From Actinomycetota bacterium (lineage in GTDB: Bacteria; Actinomycetota; Actinomycetes; Nanopelagicales; Nanopelagicaceae), in the NCBI GenBank assembly GCA_009702465.1, contig WLHY01000039.1:1-7632 (forward strand): a DNA stretch of 7,632 nt, read 5' to 3'. Below the pieces are notes generated by a model, which worked only from the letters and a program-made list of their open reading frames with translations, was not told the DNA's origin and did not search any database. The translations under genes were made by a program, and so were the position numbers. How positions within the stretch are numbered: position 1 is the first letter of the stretch; every line of letters starts with the position of its first letter. Positions 1 to 5,838 of the stretch are shown here, piece by piece.

Positions 1-657
1 TGGTGAAACAACCTGCCTAATCAGGAATCTAGTAATTAAGCCAATTAAAAGCACCAGCAGGAAGCCAAAGAAAAATAAGGTCCAGGCGATTGAATTAATG
101 GTTTGATACTGCGCATTTAAATTAAAGAAGAAGTAAATTTCATAAACCCCAGCTCGTGGAATTTGTAACTTTCCACCAATGATAAATCCTGGGCTAACAA
201 CTCCGTTTGTGTACTCAATATCTAATCGCATATCAAGAACTTCATCACTTTCAACTACCTGCTTACGAAAATCTGCCGGGATTGAATCTTCAGTTAATAC
301 TGTGGGAATAGTTTTATAAATATCTTTGCTGTTGCTGGTATTTGGAACTCTTAGAATCACAGTATCGCGACCAGATAGCAATCCATCTTCACGAACTGAG
401 GTAATAAAATCAGTTACAACTCTGCGTACCTCTGTATCATCTTGAAAGCGAGAGATATTGAAATGTCCTTGCGTAAGGGATAAGGCGCTTCGGGTTTCGA
501 TTTTGGAAATCGCAATTTTTTCATTAATTACAGTTGTAGATACACGAGAGTAGACGCTGACTCCGATAATTGTTACCGCCAATAAGGCAAAGGAAATATT
601 TATAACTAGAACTCGAAGGCCAAGGGATTGTTTAATCTTTGGCTTTGCCAATAACAT
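1..657 (-). CDS. mtrB: MtrB sensor histidine kinase, N-terminal part (cut by window edge)
   Basis: Reading the minus strand from the ATG at 657 gives 219 codons without a stop, running off the window at base 1. MtrB is the membrane histidine kinase that phosphorylates MtrA; the family is about 500-570 residues, so the HAMP, HisKA and ATPase domains lie outside. Visible are a short basic cytoplasmic N-terminus, TM1 at about residues 14-36, an extracytoplasmic sensor region at about 37-189, TM2 at about 190-210, and the opening of HAMP with RQVVSP at 214-219, close to the RQVVVP of mycobacterial MtrB as I recall it. The end of the sensor region (IIGGKLQIPRAGVYEIYFFF, 159-178) also fits the segment before TM2 in known MtrB. 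It starts 8 bases after the mtrA stop; AGGAG (670-674) and a nearer AGG (665-667) precede it, so co-translation with mtrA is likely. Identity rests on sequence resemblance plus its position after mtrA. Confidence 0.92.
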   Translation of the reverse strand, partial: MLLAKPKIKQSLGLRVLVINISFALLAVTIIGVSVYSRVSTTVINEKIAISKIETRSALSLTQGHFNISRFQDDTEVRRVVTDFITSVREDGLLSGRDTVILRVPNTSNSKDIYKTIPTVLTEDSIPADFRKQVVESDEVLDMRLDIEYTNGVVSPGFIIGGKLQIPRAGVYEIYFFFNLNAQYQTINSIAWTLFFFGFLLVLLIGLITRFLIRQVVSP

Positions 658-665
658 GGTTAAAC

Positions 666-1340
666 CTAACTCCTGACCGGTCCTGCTTTATAACCAACGC
701 CACGAACTGTTTGTACCAACTCTGGATTCTCTGCATCAGCCTCGATCTTGCTGCGCAATCGTTGGACATGAACATTTACTAATCTCGTATCAGCTGCATG
801 CTGGTAGCCCCAAACTTCACTAAGTAAGGCCTCTCGAGTAAATACTCGGCCGGGCTCCTTTGCAAGAGCTACTAAAAGATCAAACTCAAGTCTGGTTAAT
901 GGAATCTGCTTATCATTCCGAGAGATTGTATGCTCCATTTGATCAATAACTATGTCACCAATTTTTAATGTGCCCACCTTTGATGTTCTGCGCAATCTAG
1001 TTTTTATTCTTGCAATTAACTCCTGATTTTTATATGGCTTGACCATGTAATCATCAGCGCCAGCTTCTAGCCCTAACACCACATCGTGAGTGTCACCCTT
1101 TGCCGTCAACATCACAATTGGCACCATCGATATTTCACGAATTAATTTACAAACTTCAATTCCATCTAAACCGGGAAGCATTACATCTAGTAAAACTAAA
1201 TCTGGCGGATTCGCCGTAAAAACCTCAATTACTTCATCACCACGTGCAACTAAATCCACCTCCATGCCAGCACCGTTTAAAACGATGCTGAGCATTTCAG
1301 CTAAGTCTTGGTCGTCATCAACGACCATGACTAATGGCAT
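666..1340 (-). CDS. mtrA: MtrA response regulator (OmpR/PhoB family)
   Basis: A full-length 224-residue DNA-binding response regulator, phosphorylated by MtrB. The receiver domain spans about residues 1-118: acidic residues D8-D10, phospho-acceptor D52 in LVLLDVMLPG, switch T79 and conserved K101. The winged-helix domain spans about 124-221 and contains LTRLEFDLLVALAKEPGRVF, the recognition-helix region DTRLVNVHVQRLRSKIE (184-200) and the closing VRGVGYKAGP. These match mycobacterial MtrA almost residue for residue as I recall it. The receiver has KPY (101-103) where KPF is more usual. The ATG follows the ahcY TAA with no spacer (TAAATG), and the only Shine-Dalgarno-like bases are a weak GGGA at 1354-1357, about 13 bases away, so translation probably depends on ribosomes finishing ahcY. 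An in-frame ATG at codon 5 is a less likely start because it would trim the first beta strand. In characterised actinobacteria MtrA controls cell wall hydrolases, division, DNA replication and osmotic-response genes. Confidence 0.97.
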   Translation of the reverse strand: MPLVMVVDDDQDLAEMLSIVLNGAGMEVDLVARGDEVIEVFTANPPDLVLLDVMLPGLDGIEVCKLIREISMVPIVMLTAKGDTHDVVLGLEAGADDYMVKPYKNQELIARIKTRLRRTSKVGTLKIGDIVIDQMEHTISRNDKQIPLTRLEFDLLVALAKEPGRVFTREALLSEVWGYQHAADTRLVNVHVQRLRSKIEADAENPELVQTVRGVGYKAGPVRS

Positions 1341-2618
1341 TTATGAACCGTGTTCCCAAGAGTTTAGGTAAAGCTCTTGTGCTGGTGTTAATTGATCAAG
1401 CTCTGCGCCCATGCTAGCTAGCTTTAGAGTTGCAACATTTTTATCAATCTCTGTTGGCACATTGTGTAGGCCAGCAGCTAATGATTTACCAACCTTTAAT
1501 AACCACTCAGCGGTTAAGGCTTGGTCAGAGAATGACATATCCATTACCGATGCTGGGTGGCCTTCAGCAGCTCCTAGATTTGCAAGGCGACCCTCTGCGA
1601 TTAACAGAATACGGCGGCCATCTTTCATCTCATACTCATCTGTTTGAAAGCGCATCTTTGCATTTTTGTTCTTTGCATTCTTCTCTAACCAGGCAACATC
1701 AATCTCGATATCAAAGTGTCCTGAGTTAGCCAAAATTGCGCCATCCTTCATCTGCTTGAAGTGCTCATCACGCAGTACATCACGGTTACCAGTAACTGTA
1801 ATGAAGATATCGCCAATTGCCGCCGCCTTTGTCATTGGCATTACTCGGAATCCTTGCATCATCGCATCTAAAGCTTTTGTTGGATCAATCTCAGTAACAA
1901 TTACTTCAGCGCCTAGACCTTTTGCTCGCTCGGCAACACCCTTACCGCAGTAACCAAAGCCGGCAACTACAACAATCTTGCCCGCTACTAAAGTATTTGT
2001 AGCACGGAAAATTGCATCAAATGTAGATTGACCAGTTCCGTAACGGTTATCAAACATGTGTTTAGTGTCGGTGTCATTAACCGCGATCATTGGGAATTTA
2101 AGTGCACCATCCTTAGCCATTTGGCTTAGGCGAATAACACCAGTAGTTGTCTCCTCGCAGCCAGCGATTACGCCATCTAATAACTCGGTGCGTGTTGTGT
2201 GCAAAACATTTACCAGGTCACAACCATCATCAAATACAAATTGTGGTTTGATATCTAATGCCGCATTTAAATGTTTGTAATACCCATCGCGATCAACTGC
2301 GTTACGGGCGTAGACAGAGATTCCGAACTCTTTAACAAGAGCTGCTGCAGTGTCATCCTGTGTTGAAAGTGGATTGGATGCGCATAATGCTAATTCAGCA
2401 CCGCCTGCTTTTAATGCCAACATTAAGTTTGCAGTCTCAGTTGTAACATGCATACAAGCTGCAATACGAACTCCGGCAAATGGTCGCTCTTTGGCAAACC
2501 GCTCTTTAATTTGATTTAACACTGGCATATTTCGGCCAGCCCATTCAATTCTCTTCTTACCTTCTGCAGCTAGGGATAGATTTGCTACATCATTATTTAT
2601 TGCAGTAGTGGTGCTCAT
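1341..2618 (-). CDS. ahcY: S-adenosylhomocysteine hydrolase, short archaeal/Thermotoga type
   Basis: A cytoplasmic NAD-dependent enzyme that splits S-adenosylhomocysteine into adenosine and homocysteine, clearing the product that inhibits methyltransferases. At 425 residues it is much shorter than the roughly 480-495-residue enzymes usual in actinobacteria. Key residues line up with the human numbering: H57 (human H55), D130/D131, E156 (EETTTG), K186, D190-N191, E243 in the VTEIDP strand that holds the NAD ribose, H301 (SGHFDIEI) and H354 (GHPASVMD). The dinucleotide fold has GFGYCGKG at 220-227. Diagnostic differences from the long type are SNPLSTQDD (81-89) instead of a CNIFSTQDH-like motif, FDNRYGTGQS (189-198) instead of FDNLYGCRES, and a C-terminus ending LTPAQELYLNSWEHGS with no terminal K...YRY. 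These point to the archaeal/Thermotoga branch. The start has a good AGGAG at 2624-2628, 5 bases before the ATG. It lies 111 bases after manB and abuts mtrA. Confidence 0.95.
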   Translation of the reverse strand: MSTTTAINNDVANLSLAAEGKKRIEWAGRNMPVLNQIKERFAKERPFAGVRIAACMHVTTETANLMLALKAGGAELALCASNPLSTQDDTAAALVKEFGISVYARNAVDRDGYYKHLNAALDIKPQFVFDDGCDLVNVLHTTRTELLDGVIAGCEETTTGVIRLSQMAKDGALKFPMIAVNDTDTKHMFDNRYGTGQSTFDAIFRATNTLVAGKIVVVAGFGYCGKGVAERAKGLGAEVIVTEIDPTKALDAMMQGFRVMPMTKAAAIGDIFITVTGNRDVLRDEHFKQMKDGAILANSGHFDIEIDVAWLEKNAKNKNAKMRFQTDEYEMKDGRRILLIAEGRLANLGAAEGHPASVMDMSFSDQALTAEWLLKVGKSLAAGLHNVPTEIDKNVATLKLASMGAELDQLTPAQELYLNSWEHGS

Positions 2619-2623
2619 TTTCG

Positions 2624-2628
2624 CTCCT
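2624..2628 (-). promoter_or_regulatory. ahcY ribosome binding site
   Basis: AGGAG on the minus strand, 5 bases before the ATG at 2618. It supports that start and contrasts with the Shine-Dalgarno-free starts of manB and the DUF3499 gene. Confidence 0.75.
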
Positions 2629-2664
2629 AATTAAGTTATTTGCTTATGTCTGTTTTCTTAATTA
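2628..2664 (-). repeat. 8-base inverted repeat next to the ahcY ribosome binding site
   Basis: On the minus strand TAATTAAG (2657-2664) and CTTAATTA (2628-2635) are perfect inverted copies separated by 21 bases. The last A of the proximal arm is the first base of the AGGAG Shine-Dalgarno. A stem here would sit directly against the ribosome binding site; as DNA it could be a split operator. With one G:C pair and a 21-base loop it would be weak RNA, and chance is a real alternative in AT-rich DNA. Confidence 0.4.
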
Positions 2665-2729
2665 TTACCGAGGCTAGTGGGCTCACTATGTAGGTAACCA
2701 GAGGGCAAAGATACCCTGAATGGGCGGGG

Positions 2730-4085
2730 TTATCGAGTTTTTATAACTGCAAGTACCGCTTCGCGAATCTTCTTCATCTGCGCTTGCGTATTGGCCTCAA
2801 CATTTAATCGAAGTAATGGCTCGGTATTTGATGCTCGCAGATTAAACCACCAGGTATCGGCGGTAAAGGTCAGGCCATCTAACTCATCAATCTCAGTTTG
2901 ATCTTGATAAGCAGCACGCACTCTTGCAATCGCAGCTGGTAAATCTTTAACCTCACTATTTATCTCGCCACTGGAAAAGTAGCGATTGTATGGAGCAAGT
3001 AATTCAGAGAGCGGCTTCTTGGTTGCCATTAATTCAGCTAGGGCATAGAGCGCAGCTAACATGCCAGAGTCGGCTCGCCAGAAGTTTGCAAAGTAGAAGT
3101 GACCACTGTGTTCTCCGCCAAATATTGCGCCAGACTCTGCCATTAATTTTTTAATGTATGAGTGCCCAACTCGACTGCGCAGCGCCACCCCACCATTTTC
3201 TGCGATTACCTCGGGGACTGCTTTAGATGAGATTAAATTATAAATAATGGTTGATCCAGCCTTTGCCTTTAATTCACGGACCGCAATTAAAGATGTTAGA
3301 GCTGATGGATTTACTAACGCACCATTCTCATCAATTAAGAAACATCTATCTGCATCGCCATCAAAGGCCAATCCAATATCTGCGCCCTCTTTCTTTACCC
3401 GTTTTTGTAAAGCAATTAAGTTCGCAGGTTCGATTGGGTTTGCTTCATGATTTGGAAATGTGCCATCTAACTCGAAGTACATTGGTGTTAGATCTACCTT
3501 TAGCTTTGCCATCACTGCAGGTGCGGTAAATCCAGCCATTCCATTTCCGGCATCAATCACAACCTTTAATTTTCGTTTTTGGAAAGTACCATCTGGAAAA
3601 GAGCCAAGCAGGTAATCCACATACTCACTCAATAAATCTTGCTGGCGGCTCATTCCAACTGGTCGATTAATCATTGGTGCGCCATCTTCAATAAATTTTC
3701 TAATTTGTAATAAGCCAGATTCTTGACCAATAGGGACTGCGCCAGATTTACACAATTTCATGCCATTGTATTGAGCGGGATTATGACTTGCAGTAAACAT
3801 GATGCCTGGTAAATTTAATTTGCCCGATGCAAAGTACAACATGTCGGTAGATGCCAATCCAATTCTGATTACATCCATCCCTTGACTATTTGCACCATCT
3901 GAAAACGCATCTGCAAGTAATGGCGAGGATGGGCGCATATCTTCACCAACCACAATGGTGGCTGGCTCTCGTTCAATCTCTAGAAAGCGGGCGAATGCAA
4001 CACCAAGGGCGAAGGAGAAATCTGGGGTTACCTCTTTATCAACCAAACCACGGATGTCATAAGCCTTGATGATTTTCCCGAGCAT
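2730..4085 (-). CDS. manB: phosphomannomutase/phosphoglucomutase
   Basis: A 451-residue cytoplasmic alpha-D-phosphohexomutase, of normal length for the family, which interconverts mannose-6-P and mannose-1-P and, in many relatives, glucose-6-P and glucose-1-P. All four active-site loops are intact: the phosphoserine loop TASHNP with S100, the Mg-binding loop DGDADR (242-247), the sugar-binding loop GGEHSGH (323-329), and the phosphate-binding loop RASNTEP (417-423). GEHSG is the motif of the bifunctional PMM/PGM group, so both substrates are possible. Mannose-1-P leads to GDP-mannose, the donor for mannosylated lipids, glycans and proteins in actinobacteria. The gene follows the DUF3499 gene by 31 bases, an arrangement conserved in Mycobacterium and Streptomyces, where the orthologue is called manB or pmmA. 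The start has no Shine-Dalgarno; instead a -10-like TAAGAT ends six bases before the ATG, suggesting a leaderless transcript. Confidence 0.94.
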   Translation of the reverse strand: MLGKIIKAYDIRGLVDKEVTPDFSFALGVAFARFLEIEREPATIVVGEDMRPSSPLLADAFSDGANSQGMDVIRIGLASTDMLYFASGKLNLPGIMFTASHNPAQYNGMKLCKSGAVPIGQESGLLQIRKFIEDGAPMINRPVGMSRQQDLLSEYVDYLLGSFPDGTFQKRKLKVVIDAGNGMAGFTAPAVMAKLKVDLTPMYFELDGTFPNHEANPIEPANLIALQKRVKKEGADIGLAFDGDADRCFLIDENGALVNPSALTSLIAVRELKAKAGSTIIYNLISSKAVPEVIAENGGVALRSRVGHSYIKKLMAESGAIFGGEHSGHFYFANFWRADSGMLAALYALAELMATKKPLSELLAPYNRYFSSGEINSEVKDLPAAIARVRAAYQDQTEIDELDGLTFTADTWWFNLRASNTEPLLRLNVEANTQAQMKKIREAVLAVIKTR

Positions 4086-4091
4086 GTAAGT

Positions 4092-4120
4092 ATCTTAAAT
4101 GTAAATTGTTAAATTATTAA
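4092..4120 (-). promoter_or_regulatory. predicted manB promoter for a leaderless mRNA
   Basis: On the minus strand a -35-like TTAATA (4115-4120, 4 of 6 matches to TTGACA) is followed after 17 bases by a -10-like TAAGAT (4092-4097, fitting the actinobacterial TANNNT pattern). Six bases (4086-4091) then lead to the ATG at 4085, which puts the expected first transcribed base on or next to the A of the start codon. The lack of any Shine-Dalgarno agrees with this. The -35 overlaps the stop codon of the DUF3499 gene. Confidence 0.5.
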
Positions 4121-4467
4121 TTTGAGGGTAATGCTCGCAGATGACCACGTCTTCCTAGCTCTGGCTGCATGGTGCCTTTATTCAAATCTAGGTTGGCTAC
4201 CTCTCGAACCGCATTTGCAATCGCCATTAGATCATCATCTGATGGTCCTTGTTGCTGTATCGCTGCCTCTTGCTTAATTACATTCCAACCAACTGGAACA
4301 GTTAATCGCTCGCTATGAGCTAAACACAAATCATAATTATGTGGTTCGGCATAAGTAGCCAGTGGACCAAGTACAGCTGTCGAATCTGAGTAAACGTAGG
4401 TTAAGGTTTTAATTGCTGAATTGGTGCAGCTAGCCCGAGAGCAACTTCTACCAGTTAACCTTTTCAT
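4117..4467 (-). CDS. DUF3499 family protein (actinobacterial, function unknown)
   Basis: A 116-residue soluble protein with no signal peptide or membrane segment. It has the DUF3499 signature: CSRASC near the N-terminus, then TLTYVYSDSTAVLGPLATYA (21-40), EPHNYDLCLAHSERL, a GW at 60-61, SDDDLMAIANAVREV in the second half and a C-terminal GRRGHLRALPS. The family is found next to manB across actinobacteria and has no known biochemical role that I am aware of. C9, C14, C48 and H51 (C-x4-C ... C-x2-H) could bind one zinc ion; this is my inference from spacing. The last ~45 residues look flexible and end in a basic stretch. The ATG at 4467 leaves 39 bases after the DUF5719 stop and has no clear Shine-Dalgarno; a TANNNT box lies six bases upstream. 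An adaptor, RNA-binding or regulatory role is possible, but nothing here decides it. Confidence 0.88.
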   Translation of the reverse strand: MKRLTGRSCSRASCTNSAIKTLTYVYSDSTAVLGPLATYAEPHNYDLCLAHSERLTVPVGWNVIKQEAAIQQQGPSDDDLMAIANAVREVANLDLNKGTMQPELGRRGHLRALPSN

Positions 4468-4473
4468 ATCAAC

Positions 4474-4479
4474 AGGTTA
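4474..4479 (-). promoter_or_regulatory. possible -10 box before the DUF3499 gene
   Basis: TAACCT on the minus strand fits TANNNT and ends six bases before the ATG at 4467, the same spacing as at manB. The sequence 17 bases further upstream (CAACTT) is a poor -35. Only the spacing and the missing Shine-Dalgarno support it. Confidence 0.25.
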
Positions 4480-4506
4480 ATGGCTTAATGATAGAAAAGT
4501 TGGGAT

Positions 4507-5838
4507 TTAGCCCCGAGAAATTACATCCGCATCAGAAATTGGTTCAGAAGCGCTTTCCAGGTTGGCCCCGGTATTCAGGGGGATATAACTACTTCCTATG
4601 CCCACACCCTCTGGCTGCAAAATAATTCCACCGGTTGTTCCCTTGCTTCGGGATACAAATTGAATTCGATTTAATCCAATCGGCGCCTGCCAAATCGCAA
4701 AGTTACTGCCCTTAACATCTACTTTGTACTTCTTGCCATTAGTGCCAACGGCATCAATAGTGACATTAATATTTGCGCCAGAAAAAGCTACTAAAGGTTT
4801 TGATCCAGTTAAATTCATAGTTAAACGGGATAGCTCATCAACTCCGGTAGCCCAAGCAATTTCACCACTTCTGCCAATTGTGTATGTACTTAATACAGAT
4901 CCAAGGATTGGCTGATCTGATTTAACAATAATGGAAAAGGCCTCTTTCGCCGGCGCAAATGTAAGTGGAATGTTTAATACTCGTTGACTCTTAACCTCTA
5001 GCTCTGCCAATCCAACTGGCACAAAGTTTCCATCATTTGAGTTTATTGAAACCTCGACATTTGCATCGATAGTACCGGGCACCATTAGTCGAAGCGAGTG
5101 CGTCGATGAGTTAGAAGCGGTAGCCATTTTGCCGCGCAATCCAGAGATTGCTGGAATAGTTAGAAGTTTTGTTGGCGCACCTACTGGTGCCACAAAATCC
5201 GCTCCTAATGATCGTAATCCTCGCTTGCGATCATCAAACAGAAATGAGCTAACTCGACCAGATTTGGTTTTAACCGCAATAACTAGTGAGTCCTCGCCTG
5301 GCGCTAAAGAATCAATTGAGATATTTTTTGTTGAGTTTGATGAGATCGTGACCGGCTTTACTTCAATTGGACCAGTTGGTGTAAAGATCTCAACTTCAAC
5401 TGATGATTCACTGAAGCCACTATTTACAATAGAGAGAATTGATTTACTGGTTAGTGCGCCAGATCCACCAACAAACCATTGCTCACCATTACTTACTGAA
5501 CAAGGCACAACCGCCTTCCAGCCATTATTTGAAAAGGTTAGCGAGGTACCAGGATTGCCATCTACCAAAAGTGATGCGCTACCAAGGGCGATAGCACTTG
5601 CACTCTTTGTTGAAAACTTCTGACTCTTTCCTTCAATTACTCTTCTGCCAATCTTTGAATTTGGTAGTGCCGCAATAGCTGGCGCTTTGTTGTAACTAGC
5701 TGGGCAAACAGTTGCTGGATAGGAGTATGTGATCTTTACCTGTTCATTGCGACTTGGTGCCACATAAGCGATTAATGAGAGTGCAATTAGCGCAACTATT
5801 ATCGCTAAATACTTTTTATTGATTTGTAAATTTCTCAT
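4507..5838 (-). CDS. membrane-anchored extracytoplasmic DUF5719 family protein
   Basis: A 443-residue protein with a basic N-terminus and one hydrophobic segment at about residues 11-27, with no lipobox cysteine and no clear signal peptidase site, so a signal anchor with the rest outside the membrane is likely. The exported part is rich in Ser, Thr, Gly and Val and looks like successive beta-sandwich units: WFVGG (121-125) followed by an IVNSGFSESSVEVEIFTPTG-type strand pattern, a second unit at about 225-335 and a third to about 415. It has only two cysteines, C45 (in TVCPAS) and C113 (in VVPCSV), well placed for one disulfide. These traits fit DUF5719, found in actinobacteria just after the large GT2-fusion membrane protein, as here. 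No catalytic motif is visible. The ATG shares its A with the upstream TGA (TGATG) and has GAGGAG 8 bases before it, so the two proteins are probably made in linked amounts and may form a complex. Confidence 0.8.
   Translation of the reverse strand: MRNLQINKKYLAIIVALIALSLIAYVAPSRNEQVKITYSYPATVCPASYNKAPAIAALPNSKIGRRVIEGKSQKFSTKSASAIALGSASLLVDGNPGTSLTFSNNGWKAVVPCSVSNGEQWFVGGSGALTSKSILSIVNSGFSESSVEVEIFTPTGPIEVKPVTISSNSTKNISIDSLAPGEDSLVIAVKTKSGRVSSFLFDDRKRGLRSLGADFVAPVGAPTKLLTIPAISGLRGKMATASNSSTHSLRLMVPGTIDANVEVSINSNDGNFVPVGLAELEVKSQRVLNIPLTFAPAKEAFSIIVKSDQPILGSVLSTYTIGRSGEIAWATGVDELSRLTMNLTGSKPLVAFSGANINVTIDAVGTNGKKYKVDVKGSNFAIWQAPIGLNRIQFVSRSKGTTGGIILQPEGVGIGSSYIPLNTGANLESASEPISDADVISRG

Larger units (their letters stand above)
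2619..2729 (-). promoter_or_regulatory. ahcY 5' leader with nested inverted repeats
   Basis: This is the largest non-coding gap in the window, between the manB stop and the ahcY start. Read on the minus strand it holds, in order: AGGG/CCCT arms about 8 bases apart (within 2701-2716); a composite hairpin with outer stem TTACC/GGTAA (2693-2697 with 2665-2669) enclosing inner stem TAGTG/CACTA with a 4-base loop (2675-2688); an 8-base perfect inverted repeat; and the ahcY ribosome binding site. It does not match the SAH riboswitch consensus as I know it, nor any SAM riboswitch I can recognise, and there is no U-run terminator. I also found no convincing -35/-10 pair, although a promoter here is plausible because the gap is large for this locus. 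Whether it acts as RNA, as DNA operator, or not at all cannot be told from one sequence. Confidence 0.4.

Noticed and set aside
1090..1371. A 93-codon plus-strand frame across the mtrA start
   Set aside because: Fully antisense to the conserved MtrA receiver domain and the ahcY end; Ser/Thr/Lys-rich low-complexity translation with no family resemblance.
1413..1422. The 10-base palindrome GCTAGCTAGC
   Set aside because: It is inside the coding end of ahcY, explained by ordinary Ala-Ser codons, and stands alone.
2636..2686. A 16-codon GTG-initiated upstream frame in the ahcY leader
   Set aside because: No Shine-Dalgarno, no Met or Cys codons after the start that would suit attenuation, and short frames of this size are expected by chance.
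2619..2729. SAH or SAM riboswitch
   Set aside because: The conserved cores of these classes as I know them are not visible; a covariance-model search would be decisive. It is reported only as an unassigned structured leader.
2700..2729. Rho-independent terminator after manB
   Set aside because: G/C-rich arms are present but short, and no T-run follows on the minus strand.
4455..4480. TTAACC...GGTTAA inverted repeat across the DUF3499 start codon
   Set aside because: Six-base AT-rich arms with a 14-base spacer, partly coding, with no second copy; chance is sufficient.
5129..5623. A 164-codon open frame on the plus strand
   Set aside because: It lies entirely opposite the DUF5719 gene, has no ribosome binding site or recognisable domain, and its composition mirrors the sense codons.
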